DNA of 64,000 bases from Desulfuromonadales bacterium (GCA_013377095.1 JACAAY010000011.1:1-64000); one strand, 5' to 3'. Shown: positions 53,288 through 62,694, numbered from the stretch's first letter. Numbers and translations: made by a program. Notes: generated from the sequence alone by a model not told the origin.

Positions 53288-53763
53288 AGCGCTGGCAGCA
53301 AGCGGTCATACTCATCATCTGGGTAACGCTGCTCGGGTCTTTCTTCGCCATGACCGAGATCCAGATCGAGGGCTGCCATGGCTGGGCCAGTTCCCTGCCC
53401 ACCTGGCGCATCGAAAAACACCCGCTGCTGGACATCTTCTGGGGCGGCCGGGCCATGACCGGTTATCACGCCTGGGTCTTTTCGTTCATGTTTCTGGTAT
53501 TCCACCTGCCCCATGCCGTCCTCGGCAGCTTCTCATTGCGGATCGAGGCGCGCTGCCTCGGCTCGCTGATGCTGTTCTGGATCATCGAGGACTTTCTCTG
53601 GTTTGTCTGCAACCCGGCCTTTGGCATTGCCCGATTCGTCCCCCAGTGTATCCCCTGGCATAAACACTGGATTCTCGTCATGCCGACCGACTATCTGATC
53701 TTTGTCCTGGTGGGCACGGCACTGCTGGCCTGGTCGTTCAGGCCAACAGGTGCGGAATGTTAA
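53284..53763 (+). CDS. Membrane protein of unknown function, coupled to GT28
   Basis: A 159-residue protein with four hydrophobic segments (VILIIWVTLLGSFFAM; WVFSFMFLVFHLPHAVLGSF; LMLFWIIEDFLWFVC; YLIFVLVGTALLAWSF). No motif recognised. Translational overlap with the GT28 gene suggests a common envelope lipid pathway. Confidence 0.7.
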   Translation: MKRWQQAVILIIWVTLLGSFFAMTEIQIEGCHGWASSLPTWRIEKHPLLDIFWGGRAMTGYHAWVFSFMFLVFHLPHAVLGSFSLRIEARCLGSLMLFWIIEDFLWFVCNPAFGIARFVPQCIPWHKHWILVMPTDYLIFVLVGTALLAWSFRPTGAEC

Positions 53764-53767
53764 CAAC

Positions 53768-56626
53768 CTACCTGATCACGATATTTGCGATGGTTACCGT
53801 TTCTCCGCTGATTGTCAGGGAACCGCGCAGGGTGGAGAACAGAGGGATTGTCGAATAGTCACATCCGTATCCTCCCAGCAGGGTGACAGGAAAATTTTTC
53901 GACAGAGTCGGGCTTTCCATGAATTCCAGTGCCTGAAGCTGTAGCGTGGCAGCGCTTGCCGTCGCAGAACAGGCGGACTGGATGGTGGCATAGGGCGCTG
54001 CGGTTTCCTTGATTCTGACCGGCAGATTGGCACAGGCCGATACAACGATGTAGTTGCTCTTTGTGGAGAGCTCGGTGCCAGCTGCTCCCGAGGCGGTCAG
54101 GGATACACTGTAGCTGCCGGGCATGGTGTACACATGGGTCGGATTTTGAAGAGTGCTTGCGCTGCCATCCCCGAAATCCCATAACCATTGCATGGGGCCG
54201 GGCAGCGAGGCGTTACTGAACGTGACCTGCAGCGGCAGTGAGCCCGATCTGGGCGTTGCGGAAAAGTCGGTCTTCAAGGCAAATGCTGCGCCCACCGCCA
54301 TGTCAGAGGTCATGGTGACCTGACAGGAATTGACGCTTCCTGAGCATGCTCCCGACCAACCGCTGAAGATCGAGCCCGGATCCGCTGTCGCGGTCAAGTT
54401 CACGACCGCTCCATGGCTGTAGACCCCGCTTCCGGTGGTGTCGTTCCAGGTTATGGTCCCCCTGTCCGGAGCAATTGTACCACTCCCACCCCCCATTTTT
54501 CCGATCGTCAGGGTCTCGCTTGCTGTCTCCACTGGTTTGATAGCAAAGAGCGTGATCGAATTACCGGGAAAGCTTGACCCAAAGCCGGTGGCGGTTATGG
54601 CCTGGTCTGCCAGATGCTCGATGGCGTTGGCAGGTGAACTGCTGTAGCGGTAAACCTGTGCGCTTGAAGCGGGGGTGAAACCGGTCAGGCTGATGCTGCT
54701 GGTTTTGGCGCTGCCGGTCTTGTTGATGACCAGCAAGGTCAGGGCGTTGTCGGCGCTGCGCTGGGCAGCGTACAGGGAGAGGGTTGTCTGGTCGGAGCTG
54801 GCTGCCTGCACACTCACATCACCGAAAGCGCCTCCGTTGCCGTCATAGTTGCGAAAGAGACGGAAGGCGAACGCTCCCGGTTGGGCCGTGGTGGGGGGAG
54901 ACCAGATGGTGGCCAGGTCAAGCCCCTCGCGGCCGAAGATGCCGAGCACGTCGGCCTGGGCCAGGGCGCCGTTGATATGGTCCAGAGCCCCCCAGTTGTA
55001 TTCGGTGATGGCCAGTTTGGTGCCGGGATATTCGCTGTTGACCCACTCCTTCATGCGCGGAATCAGCCGTACCGCTTCACTGATCCAGCTTTCATCACCA
55101 TAGGTGGGATCCCAGAGCGAGCGGGTGGAGCGGAGCCTGAGCGCCTGGGTGGAAGCGTTGCCCGCCGATGAGAGTGCCACGCCGCTGGCCTGGGGATAGT
55201 AGTGCAGGTCGAGGTAATCCAGCAGGCGCAGGCCGTGTTGTACCTCGTAACTTTTCAACTGTCGCAGATACCAGGGTGTGAAGGGTGTGTTGCCGTGTGC
55301 CCGGTAATCTTCACCGATCCCGCAGCCATCTTTGGCTGAAAAGAGATAGGCGCACCACCCCCAGAGCACCGGCCCCAGAGTCTTGGCACTGGGGTCGGCG
55401 GTCTTGACGGCGGCCGCGTACTGGAAGGTGCTGTCGCGTAGTTCGTCGTAGGTTGTCGGGGACGGATGCACGTCCCGGTGGGTGCTGTTCCAGAGCATCG
55501 GTTCGTTGTCCAGGTTGTAGTAGGCCACACCGCCATTGGCAGCTGTGCCGTATTTTTCGGTCAGATGATTGACCCAGCCGGTCACAAAGCTTGGGGTGAT
55601 GGCCGTGCTGGTGTCGGTGGGGTTGTTGCCGGTGAGGTTGTGTCCGCCCAGGTCAATGCCGTTGCCGCAGTCGCTGTCCCAGGAGTCGACCGACTGCTGT
55701 GCTCCGTAATTGGAAACCTTGAATCCGCAGTCATAGGGATGCCCCTCCAGCCTGCGCTTGGCCACCCAGCCGATCAGCGGCACGGTTAGGAGGCTCTTGG
55801 TGGCGGTGCGACGGTCCTGTTCGACGAAACGGTCGGCAGCCGAACCATGGGGAAGCTCGGTGACCTTATCGTTCTCCTCGGGGATGTTTTCAAAATACCA
55901 GTCGCTGCCGGTGTTGTAGGTGTCGTTCTGCCAGTTGTAGCGGCTGGTGGAGTTGCCCCCCCTGCGGCGCACCGGCAAGCGCAGTTCGGTGGCCAGCTGT
56001 TCGTCAGCGAAATTCATCCCGTAGATCCCCTCGCTGATGGGGTGGCGGGCCGCGCTGACATCGATGGACAGAGTGGGACCTGCCGTGGGTGGCGGTGGCG
56101 GGGGTGGTGGACCGCTCCGTTCGATCAGTGTGATGTCGTCCAGGTAGAAGACCGGCTGGGCGCTATTTGTCGTGTCCTGCCAGTAGAGTGCAGAGAGGGT
56201 GGCCGGGCTGCCCAGGTCGGAGAGCGCAATCACCACTTCCGTCCAGGTATTCGCCTGGGTTGAGATAGGCGCCGAGACATCGCCGTTTGCTACCAGTTGC
56301 AGCCGCTGATTGCCGCTGGCAGAGTTGTAGATCCAGAATCTGAGTTTCTCGTAATTCGACAGATCTATGGAGGGTGCGTGCAGGTAGAGAGCGGCCCATC
56401 CCTCGTTAATCTTGACCGAGATGGATCGGGTACCGCCATGAACCGGCGAGGTGTTGGTGGTATTTACGGTGGTTTTCCACGACCAGTCAGCCCATCCCGC
56501 GGCGAGCGCATCGCCGTAGATCGGCAGGTCCGCCGCCTGCGCCGCGTTTGCCCGCGGAAAGATGCTGATAGCCGAAAACAAAAGCATGCCGAGCATCGTG
56601 ACAGCCTGACGCACTGTACCCATCAT
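53768..56626 (-). CDS. Secreted GH44-like glycosidase with PKD and Geobacter-type C-terminal domain
   Basis: A 952-residue exported protein. Order: signal peptide, N-terminal carbohydrate-binding-like domain (about 40-170), a proline spacer, GH44 catalytic domain (about 185-560) with acid/base E in NLDNEPMLWNS and nucleophile E in LAITEYNWG, a beta domain, a bacterial repeat domain (GSGTIAPDRGTI...), PKD (WDFGDGSASTLQNPTHVY) and an about 85-residue C-terminal domain also in the protein at 23625. GH44 enzymes cleave cellulose or xyloglucan. A CRP-like site lies about 96 bp upstream. Confidence 0.85.
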   Translation of the reverse strand: MMGTVRQAVTMLGMLLFSAISIFPRANAAQAADLPIYGDALAAGWADWSWKTTVNTTNTSPVHGGTRSISVKINEGWAALYLHAPSIDLSNYEKLRFWIYNSASGNQRLQLVANGDVSAPISTQANTWTEVVIALSDLGSPATLSALYWQDTTNSAQPVFYLDDITLIERSGPPPPPPPPTAGPTLSIDVSAARHPISEGIYGMNFADEQLATELRLPVRRRGGNSTSRYNWQNDTYNTGSDWYFENIPEENDKVTELPHGSAADRFVEQDRRTATKSLLTVPLIGWVAKRRLEGHPYDCGFKVSNYGAQQSVDSWDSDCGNGIDLGGHNLTGNNPTDTSTAITPSFVTGWVNHLTEKYGTAANGGVAYYNLDNEPMLWNSTHRDVHPSPTTYDELRDSTFQYAAAVKTADPSAKTLGPVLWGWCAYLFSAKDGCGIGEDYRAHGNTPFTPWYLRQLKSYEVQHGLRLLDYLDLHYYPQASGVALSSAGNASTQALRLRSTRSLWDPTYGDESWISEAVRLIPRMKEWVNSEYPGTKLAITEYNWGALDHINGALAQADVLGIFGREGLDLATIWSPPTTAQPGAFAFRLFRNYDGNGGAFGDVSVQAASSDQTTLSLYAAQRSADNALTLLVINKTGSAKTSSISLTGFTPASSAQVYRYSSSPANAIEHLADQAITATGFGSSFPGNSITLFAIKPVETASETLTIGKMGGGSGTIAPDRGTITWNDTTGSGVYSHGAVVNLTATADPGSIFSGWSGACSGSVNSCQVTMTSDMAVGAAFALKTDFSATPRSGSLPLQVTFSNASLPGPMQWLWDFGDGSASTLQNPTHVYTMPGSYSVSLTASGAAGTELSTKSNYIVVSACANLPVRIKETAAPYATIQSACSATASAATLQLQALEFMESPTLSKNFPVTLLGGYGCDYSTIPLFSTLRGSLTISGETVTIANIVIR

Positions 56627-56721
56627 GGTTCATCCTCCCTTTCCATCATTGCGATGCGAAACCTGGTGCCGTACACTGCCCGGTTCTCGCCATGAATTAT
56701 GTATAAAAAAGCGACATTAAT

Positions 56722-56737
56722 AGTGATTTGAGTCACA
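56722..56737. promoter_or_regulatory. CRP-like palindromic site before the GH44 gene
   Basis: AGTGA-N6-TCACA matches the CRP consensus TGTGA-N6-TCACA at nine of ten core positions. It lies 96 bp upstream of the GH44 start (minus strand). A CRP/FNR-family regulator could control this glycosidase. The binding factor is not identified. Confidence 0.45.
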
Positions 56738-56947
56738 TTAGTGTGCTATGAGGCAATGAAAGAGATTGAAAAGGTTGTTTTTCGTCAAATTTACGCCTCA
56801 AAAAAGTAGCGTTCCGATTTTTTTCCTCCATCTGTGGGTAGTCTGTGGGTACCTATCTGCTAGGGTCGAATCATTTTAACAGAACTGACAGCAGCAGAGA
56901 GCTTCATCCTCACAGGGACATAATCGAGAACAGCACGCCGATACTGA

Positions 56948-57055
56948 CGTGGCTGTCTGACTGGTTACGGCTGCCGGCTTGCACAGGGATTTCTCTTTGG
57001 CAAACCCGTGCCTCGGGAGTGGTTCGAGGAGTGGATGTCACATGCCGAAGTTTGA
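56948..57055 (+). pseudogene. C-terminal remnant of an EAL-domain gene
   Basis: After a stop at 56945, the frame reads GCRLAQGFLFGKPVPREWFE, continues EWMSHAEV and ends at 57055. It aligns with the C-terminus of the intact protein at 57092 (CDLAQGYLFAKPMPRESFEE). The upstream residues TWLSD are in another frame, showing a frameshift. This is the tail of a second EAL gene, directly before the intact one. Confidence 0.75.
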
Positions 57056-57091
57056 ACATCACACAACCGTAATTGACCCTGTTTTCGGAAG

Positions 57092-59332
57092 ATGGAATCA
57101 ATGATGACAAGAGAACTGTTTATGCATTCATTTATCTGGTTGTTTGGTCTGGGACTGATCGTGGTGGGAGCGCGCAGGATTGTCCGCACAACATCACGGT
57201 CGCGCGCCGAACGAAACACCCTCAAATCCATTCTGGACGCTTCTCCGGTCTGTCTTGCGCTTATTGATAGTCATGCGGCGGTACAGTATGCAAATCCCGC
57301 ATACACGGAGCTGGTCTCTGTTCCCCCTGATGCTTTGATAGGCCGGCAGCCAGGCGTCTTGCTGGGGTGTGTCCATCAGCACGACAATCATGGCGGATGC
57401 GGCAAGGGCGCCGAATGCCGCGGCTGTGAAATCAGGAGAGCAATTACGGAAGCGCTTACCAGCGGAACGACATCGTTGGGAAACGAGACGAAACTATTGA
57501 CTCAAAGAAACGGACTTGAAGTACTTCGATATGTTCGTTTTAGCGTACAGCCTGTTGGTGATGGTTCGCGGCAGGTGGTTTTGGCTCTTGAAGATATTTC
57601 AACTCAGAAAGTAGTTACAATTGAACCGCATGCGAGTGAGCGTCACTTCCATGTTGTCACTGATACTGCCCCTGTTCTGTTATGGACCTCCGATCAGCCG
57701 GGAAAAGGCATCTATTTCAACAAGGGGTGGTGCTCTTTTACCGGTCGAACGCATTCAGAGCTTGTGGGCCACGGATGGACAGAGGTTGTTCATCCGGACG
57801 ACCTTCCGGGATATCTGAAAAAACTCGATGCTGCTTTTGAAATTCGGCAGCCGTTTACAATGGAATATCGTCTGCGCCGATACGATGGCGAATACTGTTG
57901 GATTCTGGACGCCGGGGAACTTCGCTGGCTGGAAGACAGGACTTTTGGCGGTTTTGTCGTGTCATCCATCGACATCACCGAAAGCAAGCGGATGGAAGAG
58001 CTGCTTCACAAACGTGAGCAGCAACTTCACCACCTTGCTTTTTACGACGTGTTGACCGGGCTGCCCAACCGCTTGCTGTTCAATGATCGGTTCTGCCAGG
58101 CAACAGCCGAAGCCGGCCGCCACAAACAGAATGTTGGGCTCATGTTCCTTGATCTGGATAATTTCAAGATGGTGAACGACACCCTTGGCCATGACACCGG
58201 TGACCGTCTTCTGTGTGATGTCAGCGCCAGGTTGCGTTCCTGTGTTCGCGATTACGACACCGTGGCTCGCCTGGGAGGCGATGAATTTGCCATAATACTT
58301 CCGGAAATACGCTCCGGAGAGGACATGGGCACCATTGCCCGCAAAATTCTCGACGCATTTACAGAACCATTTCCATCCAGCGAAAAAGAACTGTTTGTGT
58401 CCACCAGTATCGGTATCACCTGTTATCCCCTGGATAGCAGCGAGATGACCGAACTGCTGAAGTATGCCGACGTGGCCATGTACCATGCCAAGGCCCAGGG
58501 CCGGAGCAACTTTCAATTCTATTCGGCAACCCTTACCGCCCATGTGGCGGAACGCCAGGCGTTGGAAGACGGGTTGCGCAAAGCGGTCACACGCGGCGAA
58601 CTGGAACTTTTCTACCAGCCCAAGGTTAAATTGCCAACAGGTACGCTGGTGGGAGCGGAAGCCCTGTTGCGCTGGAACCACCCCGAACGGGGCCTGGTTT
58701 TGCCGGAGACCTTTATCGGTATTGCCGAAGATACCGGCCTGATCGTGGGCATTGGCAAATGGATGCTGCGCAGCGCCTGTCTCACCGCCAGCGAGTGGAA
58801 CAGGGAGGCTGCCACGCCCCTGAAGGTTGCCGTGAATATGTCAGGCAGGCAGTTCGCGTTGAACGATATCGTGGGAACCGTGCGAGACATTCTTGAAGAA
58901 ACCGCCTGCCGGCCCGAATGGCTGGAGATAGAAATTACCGAAAGGCTGTTCTTTAACGGCAACGACGATAATCTCCGGATATTGCAGGCGCTGCACGAAA
59001 TGGGGATCACCCTCGCAATCGACGACTTCGGCACCGGGTATTCTACCCTTGGCAACATCACCCGCTTTCCCATTGACACTCTCAAAATTGACCGATCCTT
59101 TATCCATGACATCATATCGAATCCGGACAGCGCCGATCTGGTGCGTGCGGTTATCTCCCTGGCGGGCAGCCTCCGCATGGGCCTGGTTGCCGAGGGGGTC
59201 GAAACCCTTGCCCAGGCATCCTATCTGAATGACTTCGGTTGCGATCTTGCGCAGGGGTATCTCTTCGCCAAGCCCATGCCCCGCGAAAGCTTCGAGGAGT
59301 GGATGGTGGATGAGGCGGCACGGAAAGCATAA
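57092..59332 (+). CDS. PAS-PAS-GGDEF-EAL c-di-GMP signalling protein
   Basis: A 746-residue protein. It has an N-terminal hydrophobic segment, a PAS domain with a cysteine-rich insert (GCVHQHDNHGGCGKGAECRGC, about 93-113), a second PAS (about 190-300), GGDEF (RLGGDEF, G395) with an intact I-site RDYD five residues before it, and EAL (VGAEALLRW, E523). Both output motifs are intact, so it may synthesise or hydrolyse c-di-GMP, the ligand proposed for the riboswitch in this window. The cysteine insert suggests metal or redox sensing. Confidence 0.92.
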   Translation: MESMMTRELFMHSFIWLFGLGLIVVGARRIVRTTSRSRAERNTLKSILDASPVCLALIDSHAAVQYANPAYTELVSVPPDALIGRQPGVLLGCVHQHDNHGGCGKGAECRGCEIRRAITEALTSGTTSLGNETKLLTQRNGLEVLRYVRFSVQPVGDGSRQVVLALEDISTQKVVTIEPHASERHFHVVTDTAPVLLWTSDQPGKGIYFNKGWCSFTGRTHSELVGHGWTEVVHPDDLPGYLKKLDAAFEIRQPFTMEYRLRRYDGEYCWILDAGELRWLEDRTFGGFVVSSIDITESKRMEELLHKREQQLHHLAFYDVLTGLPNRLLFNDRFCQATAEAGRHKQNVGLMFLDLDNFKMVNDTLGHDTGDRLLCDVSARLRSCVRDYDTVARLGGDEFAIILPEIRSGEDMGTIARKILDAFTEPFPSSEKELFVSTSIGITCYPLDSSEMTELLKYADVAMYHAKAQGRSNFQFYSATLTAHVAERQALEDGLRKAVTRGELELFYQPKVKLPTGTLVGAEALLRWNHPERGLVLPETFIGIAEDTGLIVGIGKWMLRSACLTASEWNREAATPLKVAVNMSGRQFALNDIVGTVRDILEETACRPEWLEIEITERLFFNGNDDNLRILQALHEMGITLAIDDFGTGYSTLGNITRFPIDTLKIDRSFIHDIISNPDSADLVRAVISLAGSLRMGLVAEGVETLAQASYLNDFGCDLAQGYLFAKPMPRESFEEWMVDEAARKA

Positions 59333-59364
59333 TCGGTTAAAGGAGGAAACGGGGCGGCAATAAG

Positions 59365-59375
59365 CAGCCTGTCCC
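59365..59375. repeat. Target-site duplication, left
   Basis: CAGCCTGTCCC directly precedes the left inverted repeat of the IS and is repeated exactly after the right end at 60962-60972. An 11-bp duplication fits IS4-family insertion. Confidence 0.92.
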
Positions 59376-60961
59376 GAATGGCGCTAGTTTAAGGCAATAA
59401 GCCTGCAAAATTGTGTCAAGATAGCTACTTATTATTGGTTGTTTATAATTAAATATGCTATGGTATTTCATGAAAAACACAGCATATTTTACTCCTTTGT
59501 TCCCAGGTTTTCGTCGGCAGATTCGGCGTCGGAATCCCCGTGCCGTTCAACAGAAACTCGCAGAAAAGCTGGCCTTGCTGCAACAGAAGTCATTCAAGCA
59601 AATAGGTGAGGTCTTTGAAAAATTCATCCCCCGTGCTCTTCTCAAACAGGAATCGTCGGGGGTCATGAGCCGTAGAAGGCTTTTTTCCAAAGAGAACACC
59701 TTCTGGGCTTTCTTCAGCCAAGTGCTGGATGCCGATGGAGGGTGCATGGAAGTGATCCGCAAGCTCCAGTCCTATGCCTCCATCAAAGGGATAAAAGTTC
59801 CTTCGTCCTCGACCGCTTCCTATTGTGCGGCTCGTAAAAAGCTGGAAGAACAGATGCTCTCTGACATTCTTGCGCATACGGCTGATCGGCTCAATCAAAT
59901 GCCGGAGACCGGCATGCTGAACAACCGGCGAGTTATCGTTGTCGATGGAACTGGCGTCAGTATGCCGGATACGCTACAGAACCAAGCAGTGTGGCCACAG
60001 ACGTCTTCGCAGAAACCGGGATGCGGGTTTCCCACAGCCCGTATCTGTGCCTGTTTTTCGTTGGAAAGCGGAGCATTGCTCAGTTATGCCATCAGCAACA
60101 AGAAGAGCCATGAACTCCCGCTGTTCCGTCAGCAGTGGAATATATTTCAGCAAGGAGATATCTTCCTGGGTGATAAAGGGTTCTGCAGCTATTTCGACAT
60201 TGCAAATCTGAAAAAGCAGGGCGTTGACAGTATCGTCACCCTTGCCAGGAGAACGCCGGTCAACGACGCCAGCTGCATCAAAAAACTCGGGCATGATGAT
60301 CTGTTGATTTCATGGAAACGCCCAACCTATAACGTCAATTTGTCATATTCGCAAGACGAGTGGGCAACCCTCCCGGAAAAACTGGTCTTGAGACAGATCA
60401 GGGTTGTGGTGAGTAATCCGGGATTCAGGACTCAGGAACTTTACATCATCACCACCCTGCTTGATGCAGCGCAATATCCTGCCGAAGAACTGGCCGGTAT
60501 TTACTTCAAGCGCTGGGATGTTGAACTGTTTTTTCGCGACATCAAGATAACCATGGGGATGGACATCTTACGGTGCCAAACGCCGGAGATGATCCGAAAA
60601 GAAATCCTGATGCATTTCATCGCCTACAACTGTGTCCGGCGGCTCATGTACGAGGCGGCAGAAGAAGCAGACCTTGAGGTTCGTGTTGTGAGCTTCAAGG
60701 GCAGTTTGCAAGCACTTCGTAACTGGGAGCCCCATTTAAATCAGGCAAAGATCAGCAAGGCAGAACGTTTCAGGCTGATCAGTGATTTGTATGAAGCAAT
60801 GACCAACACGCCGCTCAAACAACGTCCAGGGCGAAGTGAGCCACGCTGCCGCAAACGACGACCCAAAAGTTATCAGCTACTGACATCACCAAGGCATGAA
60901 ATGAAAGAGATACCTCACCGGAACAGATATCGTGCAGGAAACGCTTAAACTAGCGCCATTC
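59376..60961 (+). mobile_element. Complete IS4-family insertion sequence
   Basis: The ends are an 18-bp perfect inverted repeat, GAATGGCGCTAGTTTAAG at 59376-59393 and its complement at 60944-60961. A single transposase gene fills the 1586-bp element and its stop lies inside the right repeat. Exact 11-bp target duplications flank it, showing an uninterrupted and probably recent insertion between the GGDEF-EAL gene and gluQ. Confidence 0.93.
59455..60948 (+). CDS. IS4-family transposase
   Basis: A 497-residue DDE transposase. Candidate catalytic residues: D in VVDGTGVSMPDT, D in FLGDKGFCSY and E in the YREK-type motif YFKRWDVELFFRDIK. No frameshift or stop. The stop codon lies in the right inverted repeat. 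Start ATG 59455 or 59470. Confidence 0.93.
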   Translation: MLWYFMKNTAYFTPLFPGFRRQIRRRNPRAVQQKLAEKLALLQQKSFKQIGEVFEKFIPRALLKQESSGVMSRRRLFSKENTFWAFFSQVLDADGGCMEVIRKLQSYASIKGIKVPSSSTASYCAARKKLEEQMLSDILAHTADRLNQMPETGMLNNRRVIVVDGTGVSMPDTLQNQAVWPQTSSQKPGCGFPTARICACFSLESGALLSYAISNKKSHELPLFRQQWNIFQQGDIFLGDKGFCSYFDIANLKKQGVDSIVTLARRTPVNDASCIKKLGHDDLLISWKRPTYNVNLSYSQDEWATLPEKLVLRQIRVVVSNPGFRTQELYIITTLLDAAQYPAEELAGIYFKRWDVELFFRDIKITMGMDILRCQTPEMIRKEILMHFIAYNCVRRLMYEAAEEADLEVRVVSFKGSLQALRNWEPHLNQAKISKAERFRLISDLYEAMTNTPLKQRPGRSEPRCRKRRPKSYQLLTSPRHEMKEIPHRNRYRAGNA

Positions 60962-60972
60962 CAGCCTGTCCC
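60962..60972. repeat. Target-site duplication, right
   Basis: CAGCCTGTCCC, identical to 59365-59375, directly after the right inverted repeat. Confidence 0.92.
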
Positions 60973-61061
60973 CTTAGGGTCTCGCGGGCATAGACACCGA
61001 GGGCGTATACAGGAGCACGGACAACGCGACATGGCTGGCTGGATGATGTTTTCCGAGAGAA

Positions 61062-62003
61062 TCAGTCAAGGCGCTGGGTTGTGAACGCCAGTTCCCCACC
61101 GGTCAGCGGTATCCTGGTTACATCAAAATGTGCCGCCCCCCAGGCCAGGATCTCGTTGCCGGGGGCGCCCCGCAGCTCCTGCCCAGGCGTTAGCCCCAGA
61201 AAACAGAGCACGGCATGCAGCAGCAAACCCTCCCGTCCATTCCAGTTCCCCAGGTGGTGGGATACCAGGTTGTCCCGTTTGCTCAGTTTTGCCCCGCCCG
61301 GACCGGTTACCAGCGGCAGATGGCAGTATTCCGGCTGCGGCAGGCCGAGCAGCCGCTGCAGGTGGATCTGGCGGGGGGTTGAATTGAGCAGGTCATCGCC
61401 GCGCACCACCTGGTTGACACCGGTCAGGTGGTCATCCAGCACCACCGCCAGTTGGTAGGCGAATTCCCCATCCCCCCGACGCACCGCAAAATCCCCGCAC
61501 CCGCTGGAAAGGTTCTGGCAGATCAGTCCCCTGCGCCGGTCGTGGAAGCAGATCGGCTCATCCGTCACCCGCACCCGCCAGGAACGGATCGATTTGCCGT
61601 TTGGTGTGGTGTCGCGGCAGCTGCCGGGGTAGGAGAGACAGTCGTCGGCCGGATGGGGGGCCGAGGCGGCCTGGGCGATCTCCTTGCGGGAACAGGAGCA
61701 GGGATAGAGAGCTCCGCATCGATTGAGCTGCTCGAAAGCTTCTTCATAGGCTTGCCTGTTTCGGCTCTGCCAGGACAGCTCGCCATCCCAGAGCAAGCCG
61801 AAGCGCTCCAGGGTGGCCAGGATGTCATCGACCATGCCCGGCTGCTGGCGGGGCGTATCCAGGTCGTCGATGCGCACGAGCCAGCGACCGCCGACGCTTT
61901 TGGCCATCAGCCAGCTGCCCACGGCGCTGACCAGTGATCCGGTATGCAGGGCGCCGGTGGGGGAGGGGGCAAAACGGCCGGTTATGGGTGTGGTTAGGGG
62001 CAT
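61062..62003 (-). CDS. gluQ: Glutamyl-Q tRNA(Asp) synthetase
   Basis: A 313-residue GluRS paralogue lacking the anticodon-binding domain; it attaches glutamate to queuosine in tRNA-Asp. The class I HIGH-type motif is APSPTGALHTGSL, the KMSKS-type motif is KLSKRD, and the zinc site is visible in YPCSCSRKE and YPGSC. I chose ATG 62003 (MPLTTPITGRFAPSPTG); the frame extends upstream without support. Confidence 0.95.
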   Translation of the reverse strand: MPLTTPITGRFAPSPTGALHTGSLVSAVGSWLMAKSVGGRWLVRIDDLDTPRQQPGMVDDILATLERFGLLWDGELSWQSRNRQAYEEAFEQLNRCGALYPCSCSRKEIAQAASAPHPADDCLSYPGSCRDTTPNGKSIRSWRVRVTDEPICFHDRRRGLICQNLSSGCGDFAVRRGDGEFAYQLAVVLDDHLTGVNQVVRGDDLLNSTPRQIHLQRLLGLPQPEYCHLPLVTGPGGAKLSKRDNLVSHHLGNWNGREGLLLHAVLCFLGLTPGQELRGAPGNEILAWGAAHFDVTRIPLTGGELAFTTQRLD

Positions 62004-62045
62004 GGGGCGTTTCGATGAGAAAAAAACAGGAAATAAACAGATGGT

Positions 62046-62155
62046 CTCACACGAAGGCACGAAGAACGCGAAGGTAAAAAACCAAACCAGGAGACGTTCA
62101 ATTTCGTTAACGCTGGTTTTCTTCGTGCCTTTGTGCCTTCATGCCTTCGTGTGAG
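62046..62155. repeat. Large imperfect inverted repeat of CACGAAGG units
   Basis: The left arm (62046-62074) contains TCACACGAAGGCACGAAGAA and the right arm (62112-62155) has the complement with additional seven-base units (GCCTTTGT, GCCTTCA). Together they could form a long hairpin between the gluQ and ppnP genes. Such heptad-type units are common in intergenic regions of environmental bacteria. Confidence 0.7.
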
Positions 62156-62164
62156 GTGAGTTTT

Positions 62165-62479
62165 TTAATGTATAAACGAACAGCAGTAATCCGTGACAGC
62201 CGGTACCTTCATCAGGAAAACCGAATTGGCCGGCACGTTGAAGGATTCACCCCCAGCAACGGCCTTCCAGGTACTTTCGCCCTTCATCTGCCATTCCAGT
62301 TTGCCGGAGAGGATCTCCATGATTTCGGCTGCGCCGGTGGAAAACTCGTAATCACCGGCCTGCATGATGCCGAGGGTCTTCTTGCTGCCGTCGGGGAACA
62401 GGACGGTGTGGCTGACGACTTTGCCGTCGAAATAGATATTGGCCTTCTTGATGACCGTTACGTTATTGAACTCGGACAT
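62165..62479 (-). CDS. ppnP: Pyrimidine/purine nucleoside phosphorylase PpnP
   Basis: A 104-residue cupin-like enzyme that cleaves nucleosides with phosphate. The whole sequence (ANIYFDGKVVSHTVLFPDGS; LGIMQAGDYEFSTGAAEIME; SFNVPANSVF) matches the DUF1255/YaiE family at normal length. It has a ribosome site GGAGG before ATG 62479. Confidence 0.95.
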   Translation of the reverse strand: MSEFNNVTVIKKANIYFDGKVVSHTVLFPDGSKKTLGIMQAGDYEFSTGAAEIMEILSGKLEWQMKGESTWKAVAGGESFNVPANSVFLMKVPAVTDYCCSFIH

Positions 62480-62694
62480 GCTGCCTCCTTCGTGGGTGTA
62501 GTGTGACGGTTATACCCGCAATCCGCTCTGTGTGGCAAAAGAAAAAAACATGCTTGCGGCTTATGCTCTTGGTATCTGTCCTGTGGGTGGACCGGTCAAT
62601 TTGACAGAAAATGGATGAAATGATAATTTGTTCAGTGCAAACGCCGAGTGATGTGTATTATGGGCATAAAATGTGATGTGGGGAAGGAATCAGC

